Assembly: GCF_030362815.1 (NCBI RefSeq) | Contig: NZ_JAUCGR010000002.1 | Coordinates: 682,001 to 746,000 of the forward strand | Source of the DNA: Cellulomonas edaphi | GTDB taxonomy: Bacteria; Actinomycetota; Actinomycetes; Actinomycetales; Cellulomonadaceae | Length of the DNA: 64,000 bases | Direction of reading: 5' to 3' | Part shown: positions 1 to 8,238 of the stretch, in pieces | How the letters are laid out: each line of letters starts with the position of its first letter | Position numbering within the stretch: the stretch's first letter is position 1 | Made by a program: the position numbers and the translations under genes | The notes under the pieces: generated by a model | What the model saw: the letters and a program-made list of their open reading frames with translations, nothing else | Database searches by the model: none | What the model was told of the DNA's origin: nothing

Positions 1-167
1 GCGGCTCGGTCCATGACCGACAGCAGCGAGCGGCAGGCGAGGTCCTCCTCCGCCCACGGGTCCTCCAGCAGGATCTGCACGTGCACGTCGAGCAGGCGCG
101 CGGTGTCGTCGGCCCGCTCGACGTAGCGGCCGATCCAGAACAGGGACTCGGCGATGCGGCTGAGCAC
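1..167 (-). CDS. Alpha-E domain protein (DUF403), N-terminal part only
   Basis: The visible part is the first 55 or so residues of an alpha-E (DUF403) protein; the rest lies beyond the window edge. It begins VLSRIAESLFWIGRYVERA, the typical helical start of this family. The GTG start at 167 shares one base with the TAG stop of the upstream ATP-grasp gene (TAGTG), so the two are translationally coupled. Alpha-E proteins are nearly always encoded beside a circularly permuted ATP-grasp protein, often with a transglutaminase-like protein. They are thought to act with an amide- or peptide-forming ligase, but the substrate is unknown. The assignment rests on the motif and the neighbour. Confidence 0.88.
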   Translation of the reverse strand, partial: MLSRIAESLFWIGRYVERADDTARLLDVHVQILLEDPWAEEDLACRSLLSVMDRA

Positions 168-1735
168 TAGGCCTCCCTCTGCTGCTGCTGCTGCTGCATG
201 ACCTGGGCGCGCAGGTCGTTCGGGTTGCCCTCGATGGGCACCGCGCTGTCCACCGGCACGGACTGCGGGCGGTCCACCGAGCGCGCTGCTCCGCGCCACG
301 CGGGGTCGCCGCCGAGCACCCACGTGTCCTTGGAGCCACCACCCTGGGAGGAGTTCACGACGAGCTGGCCCTCGGGGAGCGCGACGCGCGTCAACCCGCC
401 CGGGAGCACCCACACGTCGTCGCCGTCGTTGACGGCGAACGGCCGCCGGTCGGTGTGTCGCGGCCGCAGGCGGTCGTCGATCAGCGTGGGGATGGTCGAG
501 AGCTGGATGACGGGCTGCGCGATCCAGCCGCGCGGGTCGTCCTGCAGCCTGCGGCGCAGCGCGTCCAGCTCCGGCTTCGTCGCGCGGGGGCCGACGACGA
601 GGCCCTTGCCGCCCGAGCCGTCGACGGGCTTGACCACGAGCTCGTGGAGCCGGTCGAGCACCTCCTCGAGCGCGCCCTCGTCCTCCAGGCGCCACGTGTC
701 GACGTTCGCGAGGATCGGCTCCTCGCCGAGGTAGTACCGGATCATGTCCGGCACGTAGGTGTAGACGAGCTTGTCGTCGGCGACGCCGTTGCCCACCGCG
801 TTGGCGATGGTCACCGAGCCGTTGCGTGCGCACGTCATCAGGCCGGGGCTGCCCAGGAGCGAGTCCGACCGGAACGCCACCGGGTCCAGGTACTCGTCGT
901 CGACGCGCCGGTAGATGACGTCGACCCGGCGCCGGCCCTGCGTGGTGCGCATCCAGACGCGGCCGCCCGCGCAGAACAGGTCGCGGCCTTCGACGAGCTC
1001 CACGCCCATGGTGCGCGCGAGCAGGGAGTGCTCGAAGTAGGCGGAGTTGAACACCCCGGGCGTCAGCACCACGACCGTCGGGTCGTCCACCCCGGCCGGG
1101 GCGGCGGCGGTCAGCGCCGCGAGCAGCCGCCGGGGGTAGTCCGAGACGGGCCGGATGCGCAGCGCGGCGAACAGCTCGGGGAAGGTCTGGGTCATGGCGC
1201 GGCGGTTGGACAGCACGTAGGAGACGCCGCTCGGCACGCGCACGTTGTCCTCGAGCACGCGCCAGCCACCCAGCGAGTCGCGCACCAGGTCGATTCCCGA
1301 CACGTGCACGCGCACGCCGTTGGGGGGCTGGATGCCCCGCGCGGCCCGGTGGAAGTGCGTCGACGAGACGATCACCGACCGCGGGATCACGCCGTCCGCG
1401 ACCGCCCGCTGCTGGCCGTAGACGTCGGCCAGGAACGCCTCCAGCGCCTTCACGCGCTGGGCCACGCCGGGCGCGACGCGGTCCCAGTCGTCGCTGCCGA
1501 TTACGCGCGGCACCACGTCGAGCGGGAACGGGCGCTCCTCGCCCGCGAAGTCGAACGTGACGCCCTGCGTCAGGTACGAGCGGGCCAGGGTGTCCGCGCG
1601 AGCCTGCAGCTCACCGGCGGTGAGATCGGCCAGCGCGGCGTGCACCCTGCGGTAGGCCGAGCGCGGGCCCGTGCGCGGATCGAGCATCTCGTCCCATGCC
1701 TGCCCGGCCGGATAGTCGTCGAACAGGTCTGCCAT
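167..1735 (-). CDS. Circularly permuted ATP-grasp protein
   Basis: A 522-residue protein of the circularly permuted ATP-grasp family (DUF404/DUF407 type), a predicted ATP-dependent carboxylate-amine ligase of unknown substrate. Seen in the sequence: an N-terminal segment with FLADVYGQQ; PNGVRVHVSGIDLVRD; RVLEDNVRVPSGVSYVLSNR, the conserved family core; NAVGNGVADDKLVYTYVP; and LVVKPVDGSGGKGLVVGP, the ATP-grasp phosphate-binding loop. The ATG at 1735 is chosen because a TAGGGT -10 hexamer lies 7 nt upstream (1748-1743), which gives a leaderless transcript; a longer reading frame upstream has no such support. The C-terminus ends in a run of six Gln, encoded by a CAG repeat. It is coupled to the alpha-E gene behind it. 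Confidence 0.9.
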   Translation of the reverse strand: MADLFDDYPAGQAWDEMLDPRTGPRSAYRRVHAALADLTAGELQARADTLARSYLTQGVTFDFAGEERPFPLDVVPRVIGSDDWDRVAPGVAQRVKALEAFLADVYGQQRAVADGVIPRSVIVSSTHFHRAARGIQPPNGVRVHVSGIDLVRDSLGGWRVLEDNVRVPSGVSYVLSNRRAMTQTFPELFAALRIRPVSDYPRRLLAALTAAAPAGVDDPTVVVLTPGVFNSAYFEHSLLARTMGVELVEGRDLFCAGGRVWMRTTQGRRRVDVIYRRVDDEYLDPVAFRSDSLLGSPGLMTCARNGSVTIANAVGNGVADDKLVYTYVPDMIRYYLGEEPILANVDTWRLEDEGALEEVLDRLHELVVKPVDGSGGKGLVVGPRATKPELDALRRRLQDDPRGWIAQPVIQLSTIPTLIDDRLRPRHTDRRPFAVNDGDDVWVLPGGLTRVALPEGQLVVNSSQGGGSKDTWVLGGDPAWRGAARSVDRPQSVPVDSAVPIEGNPNDLRAQVMQQQQQQREA

Positions 1736-1742
1736 GCACCGG

Positions 1743-1748
1743 ACCCTA
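1743..1748 (-). promoter_or_regulatory. -10 box of the ATP-grasp/alpha-E operon, leaderless
   Basis: TAGGGT read on the minus strand ends 7 nt before the ATG at 1735. That spacing puts the transcription start on or next to the A of the start codon. There is no ribosome binding site. Confidence 0.5.
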
Positions 1749-1842
1749 ATCCCGCCGTGTTGCGGGCACGTGTCGAGCGCTCGCGCCCTGGCGGTGCCGG
1801 CACGCGGGAGCCGTCGGCGGCCCTCCGGGGTACCGTCGCTGC

Positions 1843-2349
1843 GTGGCGACGACCGGACCGCGCGGGTTCCTGCACCGACTGCTCGCGCGGCTCTCCCGGC
1901 GTCCGCCGGCACCGCGCGGCCTCGCGGACTACCACGGCACGGTCCGCATCGAGTACGACCCGCATCCCGACGGCCTCGCCGACCCGGGCGAGATCGTGTG
2001 GACCTGGGTGCCGTACGAAGAGGATCCGGCCCAGGGCAAGGACCGGCCCGTGCTCGTCGTCGGGCGCGACGGCGCGGCGCTGCTGGCCCTGATGCTCACG
2101 AGCAAGGACCACTCGCGCGATCACGCGCGCGAGCAGCGCCGCGGCCGGTACTGGCTCGACATCGGGACGGGACCGTGGGACGCCAAGCGTCGACCGTCGG
2201 AGGTGCGTCTGGACCGCGTGCTGCGCATCGACCCGCGGGCCGTGCGGCGCGAGGGCTGCCGTGTGGAGCGCCCGCTGTTCGACAGCGTGGCGAAGGCGAT
2301 GGCTGTGATCCCCACCTCGGTGAGCTCCGGACACCGTAGGTCCTGGTAA
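1843..2349 (+). CDS. PemK/MazF-fold protein without adjacent antitoxin
   Basis: A 168-residue protein with a PemK/MazF-like core: [29 protein letters not shown] matches the family pattern of a GDIVW-like strand followed by a KxRPxLVV strand. [10 protein letters not shown] and [11 protein letters not shown] follow. Family members are usually ribosome-dependent or free mRNA interferases; here the chain is longer than classical MazF (about 110 residues) because of an N-terminal Arg-rich stretch and a longer C-terminus. No small antitoxin gene lies on either side, so a classical toxin role is doubtful. The GTG at 1843 follows a TACCGT hexamer (1831-1836) by 6 nt, so it is probably leaderless. The neighbours are the divergent ATP-grasp gene and rpsT. 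Confidence 0.75.
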   Translation: MATTGPRGFLHRLLARLSRRPPAPRGLADYHGTVRIEYDPHPDGLADPGEIVWTWVPYEEDPAQGKDRPVLVVGRDGAALLALMLTSKDHSRDHAREQRRGRYWLDIGTGPWDAKRRPSEVRLDRVLRIDPRAVRREGCRVERPLFDSVAKAMAVIPTSVSSGHRRSW

Positions 2350-2352
2350 TAT
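2344..2352 (+). promoter_or_regulatory. Extended -10 promoter of rpsT
   Basis: TGGTAATAT combines an extended -10 TGn with TAATAT (2347-2352). It overlaps the TAA stop of the PemK-like gene. No good -35 hexamer is visible at 16-18 bp. It would start a leader of about 130 nt ahead of rpsT. Confidence 0.5.
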
Positions 2353-2492
2353 CGACCCTCGCGTGTCCGCCCAGGTCGGCGGGCACTCGCCCAGCTCCTC
2401 TCCGAGGGTGTCCCCACGCCCCAGTCCCGGAGCTGAGCGCGCCCTCTACGACCTGTCAGATCGCTTCGGCGAACGCACAAGAGAGTCCACAC

Positions 2493-2753
2493 GTGGCAAA
2501 CATCAAGTCCCAGATCAAGCGCATCACCACCAACGAGAAGGCGCGCCTGCGCAACAAGGCCGTCAAGTCGGAGCTCAAGACGCACATCCGTCGCGTCCGT
2601 GAGGCCGTCGCCGGTGGCGACAAGGACGGCGCCCAGGCCGCGCTCGTCCTCGCGTCGAAGAAGCTCGACAAGGCTGCCTCGAAGGGCGTCATCCACGCCA
2701 ACCAGGCCGCCAACAAGAAGTCCGCGCTCGCCAAGTCGGTCGCCGCTCTCTGA
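2493..2753 (+). CDS. rpsT: Small ribosomal subunit protein bS20
   Basis: An 86-residue Lys/Arg/Ala-rich protein starting [21 protein letters not shown], the classic S20 N-terminus. It binds 16S rRNA early in 30S assembly. The start is GTG at 2493, with a weak GAGAG ribosome-binding site a few bases upstream. Length and composition fit the family. A terminator hairpin follows within 30 bp, so it is monocistronic. In many Actinobacteria rpsT lies beside holA, comEC and leuS, as here, although two EAL genes intervene. Confidence 0.98.
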   Translation: MANIKSQIKRITTNEKARLRNKAVKSELKTHIRRVREAVAGGDKDGAQAALVLASKKLDKAASKGVIHANQAANKKSALAKSVAAL

Positions 2754-2778
2754 GCCGACCGCCTTCGGGCAGCCACGC

Positions 2779-2808
2779 AAGGCGCCATCCCTTCGGGGGT
2801 GGCGCCTT
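2779..2808 (+). terminator. Terminator of rpsT
   Basis: Left arm AAGGCGCCA and right arm TGGCGCCTT are perfectly complementary, with an inner TCCC/GGGG extension and a TTCG tetraloop. No long U-tract follows, as is usual in high-GC Actinobacteria. Confidence 0.8.
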
Positions 2809-2930
2809 CGTCGTTCCCGGGCGGCGCGGGTGAAGTTCCCCGGTCGAGAGAGCGTTCTCCCACGCCACGAGGCCGCGCGCCCGAAATGGTCGATTGTCCT
2901 GATGGTTGTCCGGGCCTCTTATGTGGTCTC

Positions 2931-3668
2931 ATGGGTCCCATGACGCCGGACGATGGTGACGAGCGCTACGCGCGCCTCGCGGCCGCGGTCGAGGACGCGA
3001 TCCCCGCGGCACTCCGTCGCGAGTGGGAGCAGCGGTCGCTCGCTGCTCCTGTGCTCGTCGCCCGCCAGGGGATCTTCTCCCCCACCGGCTCGCCGGTCGC
3101 CTACCAGCTCTCCTACCGGTCCGCCGTCGAGCAGACGGCGTCGGCCACCACGTGGTCCGAGAGCCAGCACGACCACGCCACCGCGCACGTCCTCGACGCC
3201 ACGTTCGGACGTGCCGACCTCGAGAGCGTCGCGCACGGACGGCTCCTGTTCGTGCGGTGCACGCGGCCGTACCTGGTCGGTCGCCGCGCCGTCCCCGCTC
3301 GGCCGGACCGGCTCGTGATCGAGGTCCCGCACTGGGTCGACGTCGACCGTGACGTCGTGGCGGGCGTGCGACGGCTGCGCGACGCGGGCTTCCGCATCGC
3401 CGTCCCCTCGTTCGTCAGCACCGTGCACCAGCGGATGCTGCTGCCGCACGCCGACTTCGTGAAGATCGACGTCCGCGACCTCGACGTCGAGGGGCACCCG
3501 GTGGTCAGCCTCGCCCGTTCCTACGGTGCGACGCTCGTGGCCGAGTACGTCGAGACCCCGGAGCTTCACCAGCACGCGCAGGAGCTCGGATTCCGCCTGT
3601 TCCAGGGAAACCTGCTCGAGCGCGCGGGCATCCTTGACCGCGCCGGCGCCCGACCAGTGACGGGCTGA
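2931..3668 (+). CDS. Degenerate EAL-domain protein, first of a tandem pair
   Basis: About 245 residues resembling the EAL half of the EAL-HDOD (YuxH-like) family: APVLVARQGIFSPTGSPVAYQLSYRS at the N-terminus, then RLVIEVPHWVDVDRDVVAGVRRLRDAGFRIAVPSF, then MLLPHADFVKIDVRDLD, and LVAEYVETPE near the end. Active c-di-GMP phosphodiesterases need Glu in EAL and Asp-Asp in DDF. Here EAL is replaced by YQLSYR and DDF by PSF, so enzymatic activity is unlikely. It may be a c-di-GMP or protein-binding module (inference). The ATG at 2931 is preceded by a TTATGT hexamer at 6 nt; an in-frame ATG at 2940 is the alternative. The next gene is a paralogue 30 bp downstream. Confidence 0.72.
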   Translation: MGPMTPDDGDERYARLAAAVEDAIPAALRREWEQRSLAAPVLVARQGIFSPTGSPVAYQLSYRSAVEQTASATTWSESQHDHATAHVLDATFGRADLESVAHGRLLFVRCTRPYLVGRRAVPARPDRLVIEVPHWVDVDRDVVAGVRRLRDAGFRIAVPSFVSTVHQRMLLPHADFVKIDVRDLDVEGHPVVSLARSYGATLVAEYVETPELHQHAQELGFRLFQGNLLERAGILDRAGARPVTG

Positions 3669-3698
3669 CGCGAAGACCGCGTCGCGATCCGTCGTCCC

Positions 3699-4322
3699 GT
3701 GAGCATCCCCGCCACGCCACCACGACTGTCGCCGTCACCCCGGGTGGCGCGACAGCCCATCTGGACGCGCGACGGCGACCTCTACGCGCACGAACTCCTC
3801 TACCGCGCCCCCGACGGCCGTGCGATGGGCGTCGACCTCTGGCACGTGGACGCGCAAGACCTCGCCACCGCGGCCGTCCTCGACGCGCTGCGTGAGGGTG
3901 CGGCCTACCTGCGCGAGGGCCGCGCGTTCGTCAACGTGACGCGCTCGTTCCTGGTCGACGACCTGCAGCTTCCGGAGCCCCACGAGAACCTGGTGCTCGA
4001 GGTCGTCGAGACGGTCCCCGCCGATCCGGAGGTGATGGAGGGCCTCATCCGGCTGCGCGAGCTGGGCCACGCGATCGCGCTCGACGACTTCGCCGCCGAC
4101 GCCAACCAGGTCGCGATGCTGCCGTACGCCGACTACGTCAAGGTGGACTGCCGGGAGATGGTGCGCCGCGGCTCCGCGCTGGTGGACCTGGCCCGGCGCG
4201 ACGGCGCGACCCTGGTGGCCGAGCGCGTGAGCGACGTCGCGCTGCTCGACCGATGTCTCCAGCTCGGGTTCGACCTGCTCCAGGGCGACACGTTGGGAGC
4301 AGCGACGCTCAAGCACCCCTGA
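3699..4322 (+). CDS. EAL-like domain protein, second of a tandem pair
   Basis: A 207-residue stand-alone EAL-like domain: RVARQPIWTRDGDLYAHELLYRAPDG, FVNVTRSFL, LVLEVVETVPADPEVMEGLIRLRELGHAIALDDFAADANQ, YADYVKVDCREM, LVAERVSD, FDLLQGD. It keeps more catalytic-type residues than its upstream paralogue: the HELLYR glutamate, the Asn of the FVNV strand, DDF, and the Lys of VKVD. It is nevertheless shorter than the usual EAL domain of about 240 residues and lacks the HDOD half. GTG start at 3699, probably cotranscribed with the preceding gene. Whether it cleaves c-di-GMP cannot be told from the sequence. Confidence 0.72.
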   Translation: MSIPATPPRLSPSPRVARQPIWTRDGDLYAHELLYRAPDGRAMGVDLWHVDAQDLATAAVLDALREGAAYLREGRAFVNVTRSFLVDDLQLPEPHENLVLEVVETVPADPEVMEGLIRLRELGHAIALDDFAADANQVAMLPYADYVKVDCREMVRRGSALVDLARRDGATLVAERVSDVALLDRCLQLGFDLLQGDTLGAATLKHP

Positions 4323-4357
4323 CGCCATCGCGACGCCTGCCGCGAGTGCCGCACGCG

Positions 4358-5419
4358 TCAGGAGCCGCAGGCCTGCGCCACCCGGAGCACCGCTCGCTCC
4401 ACGGCGAACCGCGCGTCCCGGCTCTCGCCCTTGACCTCGGCGTCCGCCTGAGCCACCGCGCTGATCGCGGTCGCCAGTCCTTCCGGGGTCCAGCGGCGCA
4501 GCTCTCGGGTCGCCTTGTCGACCTGCCAGGGCGCGAGCCCGAGATCGCGCAGCGCACCCTGCCCGCGGCTGCGGACCGCGCCCACCTTGGCGAGCGTGCG
4601 CAGCTTCATGGCGAGCGCGGCCACCATCGGCACCGGGTCCACGCCGGTGGCCAGCGCGTGCCGCAGCAGGGCGACCGCCTCGCCCGCCTGGCCCGCCACC
4701 GCGGCGTCGGCCACCCGGAAGCCGGTGGCCTCGATGCGGCCGCCGTAGTAGCGCGCGACCACGTCCGCACCGATGAGGCCGGTGGTGTCGGCGACCAGCT
4801 GTGAGCACGCCGCGGCGAGCTCCCGCAGGTCGCTGCCCACGGCGTCGACGAGGGCCCGCACCGCCTCTCCGTCGGCGCGCCGGCCCGCACGACGCAGCTC
4901 CGCGCCGACGAAGGCGGTCTTGTCCGCGTCCGAGGTGATCGGGTCGCACGCGACCACGGGCACCTTTGCCGCCTTGAGCGCGTCGAGGAGCTTCTTGCCG
5001 CGTTGCCCCGAGCCGTAGCGCAGCACCATGACGACGCCTGCGGCAGGCGCGGCCAGGTAGGTCGCCGCCTCGGCGAGCAGCTCCTCGGTGCCGCGCTCGA
5101 GCCCGTCGACCACCACCACCTTGTCCTCGGCGAACAGCGAGGGACTCGTCAGCACCCCGAGGGCGCCGGCGGTGTACTGGTCCGCGTCGAAGCGCGTGAC
5201 CTCGACGTCCGGATCCGCCGCCTTGGCCAGCGCGACCAGCCGATCGACCGCCCGATCGGCGAGCAGGCCCTCCGCGCCCTTGACAAGGACGACCGGCGCG
5301 AGGGCGGCCTCCTCCCAGGACACCCCCTCGGTCGCGGTGCCGCGGCCCGAACGGGCGGACGGGCGTCGGGTTGCGGGAGGCACGCGCACAGCCTGCCAGA
5401 CGGCGGCGACACTGCTCAC
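4358..5419 (-). CDS. holA: DNA polymerase III subunit delta
   Basis: A 353-residue clamp-loader delta subunit, which opens the beta clamp within the replicative polymerase. After a short actinobacterial extension it reads APVVLVKGAEGLLADRAVDRLVALAKAAD, then an FDADQYTAGALGVLTSPSLFAEDKVVVVDGLE Rossmann-like core. LALKAAKVPVVACDPITSDADK and the helical C-terminal region with MKLRTLAKVGAVRSRGQGALRDLGLAPWQVDKATRELRRW follow. The GTG at 5419 overlaps the comEC stop in a GTGA arrangement and sits 6 nt behind GGAGG, which favours it over the GTG three bases upstream. Confidence 0.93.
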   Translation of the reverse strand: MSSVAAVWQAVRVPPATRRPSARSGRGTATEGVSWEEAALAPVVLVKGAEGLLADRAVDRLVALAKAADPDVEVTRFDADQYTAGALGVLTSPSLFAEDKVVVVDGLERGTEELLAEAATYLAAPAAGVVMVLRYGSGQRGKKLLDALKAAKVPVVACDPITSDADKTAFVGAELRRAGRRADGEAVRALVDAVGSDLRELAAACSQLVADTTGLIGADVVARYYGGRIEATGFRVADAAVAGQAGEAVALLRHALATGVDPVPMVAALAMKLRTLAKVGAVRSRGQGALRDLGLAPWQVDKATRELRRWTPEGLATAISAVAQADAEVKGESRDARFAVERAVLRVAQACGS

Positions 5420-7080
5420 CACCGACCTCCCGCTGCTTGCCCGGCGTCACGCCCCGCCGGCTCCACCGGAGCCGAGGTCTGGGGCGGCTCCGCGCGCGGC
5501 ATGAGCAGGCGGAGCACGCAGAGTCCCGCGACACCGAGCACCACGACGCCGGTCGCGCCGGGCAACCACGCGACGGTCGCGCCCGGTGCCCCGGCGGCGA
5601 CGCGTGCGACCTTCCCGATCCACCAGCACGCGGCGCCCGCCGCCCAGCCGAGCGGCTGCGCGGGCGAGGGCCACCAGGTTTCGAGCACGCCGGCGGCCAG
5701 GCCCAGGAGCGTCGCCGGAGCGACGGCCGGCGCAGCGACCACGTTGGCCACGACGGCGTACGTGCTGAACGAGGGGGTCAGTGCGGCGATCACCGGTCCG
5801 CACGCCAGCTGGGCCGCCACGGGCACGGCGAGGGCAGCGGCCGGGACGCGTCCCAGCCGAGGTGCCCAGCGCTCCGTCAGCGGGCCACCCACCAGCACGA
5901 TGGCCCCGGTCGCGACGACGGACAGCACGAAGCCGACCTCGCCCGCGAGCCACGGGTCCGCGACGAGCAGCACCACCACCGCCGCGGCCAGGGCGGCGGG
6001 GGCGCGGGCCGGCCGGCCCAGCAGCATGCCCCACACCCCCACCAGCCCCATCGCGGCGGCGCGCACCACGCTCGCGGAGGGGTGCACGAGCACCACCATG
6101 CCCACCATGGCGCCGACCACGAGCGTCGGTCGCCAGCGGCGCGGCACGCGCAACCAGCCGGCGAGGGTCACGGCGAGCATCGCGACCAGGGAGAAGTGCG
6201 CACCGGAGACCGCGGTGAGGTGCGTCAGACCCGCGGCGCGCATCGCCGCGCGCAGGTCGTCGGGCACCGCCGTGGTGTCGCCCACCGTGACTCCCGGCAG
6301 CAGCGCCCGAGCGTCGCCGGTGGACGCCGCGGCGAGCCGGTGCTCCGAGGCGCGCACGCCGAGGGCCGCGCGTTGCCACGGCGGCGGTCGGCCGACCACC
6401 ACGGGGTCGTCCGCACTCAGCAGCACCGCGACGGCCCGAGCACCCGGGCGCTCGGCGCGCAGCACGCCCGCGACGCGGACCCGCGCGTCGAAGGGCGGAA
6501 GGCGTGCCGCCGGTCCGATCACGCGCACGGGCGCCCGTGCGCGCTGCCGTGCGTGGGCCGTGCCGACCTCCTGGACGGTGAGCAGCCAGGCGGCCTGCTC
6601 CGGCGCGCCCGGCCACGACGGCGGCAGCAGGACGGGATCGCCGGCCACCCGACCGACCAGCGTCACCGGCTCCCCGACGAGTCGGCGCCACGGTCCCGAG
6701 TCACGCGAGGCGAGCTGCGCCGCACCGGCGGCGAGGACGAGGGCCGCCACGACGAGGGCGAACGCGCCGCTGCGCAGGAGGGGCGCGGCACGCCGTTCGG
6801 GCGGTGCTCCCCGCCTGGCAACGGGGTCGGCGCCTAGGCGCCGGCGCGGCACGCCCGCTGCCGCCGCGGCGCCGCACGCGGCCGCGAGGGCCGCACCTCC
6901 CGCGGCCGCAGCACCGGCGGCCGGCAGCCGCACCACCAGGAGTGCCGCCAGCCACGCCGCCGCCAGCGCGGGCGCGAGGCGCAGGTCGATCACGGTGCGC
7001 GAGTCGGCCGCGTCGACATTCGCGGCCGATGCCCGCGCCTCGACGGTCGCGGCGGACACCGGCGCGGCGCGACCCGGCAC
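5416..7080 (-). CDS. comEC: ComEC/Rec2 family DNA-uptake channel without metallo-beta-lactamase domain
   Basis: About 554 residues and polytopic. An N-terminal hydrophobic block is followed by a soluble OB-like segment (GEPVTLVGRVAGDPVLLPPSW). The ComEC competence core follows, with LTHLTAVSGAHFSLVAMLAVTLAG, VHPSASVVRAAAMGLVG and DPWLAGEVGFVLSVVATGAIVL. These are the signature blocks of the inner-membrane ssDNA import channel. The chain ends in more hydrophobic helices and has no C-terminal metallo-beta-lactamase domain, present in many full-length ComEC proteins of about 750 residues. GTG at 7080, 17 bp after comEA, is the chosen start; GTG at 7059 is possible. Confidence 0.88.
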   Translation of the reverse strand: MPGRAAPVSAATVEARASAANVDAADSRTVIDLRLAPALAAAWLAALLVVRLPAAGAAAAGGAALAAACGAAAAAGVPRRRLGADPVARRGAPPERRAAPLLRSGAFALVVAALVLAAGAAQLASRDSGPWRRLVGEPVTLVGRVAGDPVLLPPSWPGAPEQAAWLLTVQEVGTAHARQRARAPVRVIGPAARLPPFDARVRVAGVLRAERPGARAVAVLLSADDPVVVGRPPPWQRAALGVRASEHRLAAASTGDARALLPGVTVGDTTAVPDDLRAAMRAAGLTHLTAVSGAHFSLVAMLAVTLAGWLRVPRRWRPTLVVGAMVGMVVLVHPSASVVRAAAMGLVGVWGMLLGRPARAPAALAAAVVVLLVADPWLAGEVGFVLSVVATGAIVLVGGPLTERWAPRLGRVPAAALAVPVAAQLACGPVIAALTPSFSTYAVVANVVAAPAVAPATLLGLAAGVLETWWPSPAQPLGWAAGAACWWIGKVARVAAGAPGATVAWLPGATGVVVLGVAGLCVLRLLMPRAEPPQTSAPVEPAGRDAGQAAGGRW

Positions 7081-7097
7081 CTGGTGAGCGGCGCCGC

Positions 7098-8129
7098 TCA
7101 CACGCGCACCAGGTCGCGGAGCCGCTCGAGCACGGCAGGCCCGATGCCCGGCACGTCCTCGAGCTCGTCCACGGACGTGAACGGGTGTTCCGCGCGATAG
7201 TCGACGATCCGCTGCGCGAGCACCGGACCGATACCGGGCAGCGCGTCGAGCGCGGCGGCGTCCGCGGTGTTGACGTCCACCGGCTGCGCGGCGCCGGAGG
7301 ACGGCGATGCGGGGTCCGCGGGCGGCCCGGCGCCCGGCGCGGGCGCGGGCGCGACCGGTACCTGGCCCTCGCGAGGGACGACGATCTGCTCGCCGTCCAC
7401 CAGCACGCGCGCGAGGTTGAGACCGTCGAGATCGGCTCGGGACGTCGCCCCTCCGGCCGCGTCGACGGCATCGCCGACCCGCGACCCGGTCGGGAGCCGC
7501 ACGATGCCGTGGTGACGCACGGCTCCCACCACGTGCACGACGACCACCACCGCCGTCGCGGGTGCAGCGGACGCGGCCGGCGTGGTCGCCGCGGCGGTCG
7601 GAGGACGGCTGCAGGGAGTCAGGCACCCGGTGGTCCCCTCGGGCGACGGGATCGGCAGCACGACCGCCGGCCCGGCAGACACCGAGGCCGCGCGGATGGC
7701 CACCGCGCCCCCGACGATCGCCAGCGCGAGGACGGCCACACCCGCCGCGCGCCCCGTCACGGCCCAGCGGAGGCGGTGCCGGGCCGGCGGCGCGTGGTCC
7801 AGCGGATGACCGTGCTGCGCCGCGTACTCGCCACGGACCCGGCGCAGGGCGGCGCTCGTGGCGGGCTCGGCCGCGACCGGCCTGGCATCGGGTCCGAAGG
7901 CTCCGTCCTCCCCCCACGCACCCTCCGGCCCGGGCACCGCGGGCACCCACGCCGGTGCCGGCGGCACCGGCCCCACCCCGCCGGCGCGTCGGGCATGCCG
8001 GGGTGGAACGCCTGGCCCGACATCCGCCCAGCCGTCGCCAGGTGCCGGCTCGACCTCGGGCGGACGCCCATCCGCCAGCGCCGCGAGCCGCCGCTGCGCT
8101 GGGCTCGGGTGGGGCGAACGGCGGGGCAC
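7098..8129 (-). CDS. comEA: ComEA family DNA-binding competence protein
   Basis: A 343-residue membrane-anchored DNA receptor for transformation. It has a long cytoplasmic Pro/Ala-rich N-terminus (residues 1-120), one transmembrane helix around 125-150 (AAGVAVLALAIVGGAVAI), and a SLBB-like domain (VVVVVHVVGAVRHHGIVRLPTGSRVGDAVDAAGG). After a Pro-rich linker the C-terminal helix-hairpin-helix pair reads VDVNTADAAALDALPGIGPVLAQRIVDYR and FTSVDELEDVPGIGPAVLERLRDLV. HhH motifs bind double-stranded DNA non-specifically. Located directly before comEC, as in most bacteria. Confidence 0.93.
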   Translation of the reverse strand: MPRRSPHPSPAQRRLAALADGRPPEVEPAPGDGWADVGPGVPPRHARRAGGVGPVPPAPAWVPAVPGPEGAWGEDGAFGPDARPVAAEPATSAALRRVRGEYAAQHGHPLDHAPPARHRLRWAVTGRAAGVAVLALAIVGGAVAIRAASVSAGPAVVLPIPSPEGTTGCLTPCSRPPTAAATTPAASAAPATAVVVVVHVVGAVRHHGIVRLPTGSRVGDAVDAAGGATSRADLDGLNLARVLVDGEQIVVPREGQVPVAPAPAPGAGPPADPASPSSGAAQPVDVNTADAAALDALPGIGPVLAQRIVDYRAEHPFTSVDELEDVPGIGPAVLERLRDLVRV

Positions 8130-8238
8130 GCCTCGACCGTAGGATCACCCGCCGGACGAGCCTGGCGCGACGGTGCGCCCTGGGGACCACGCCGACCCAC
8201 GAGCGCCGTGTGGTCGCGTCGCGCGAGCGCGTGGACCG

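Noticed and set aside
5003-7087. 694-residue open frame on the plus strand opposite holA and comEC
   Set aside because: Ser/Thr/Pro/Arg-rich composition without motifs, typical of the antisense frame of GC-rich genes. Both genes on the other strand have clear families and coupled starts.
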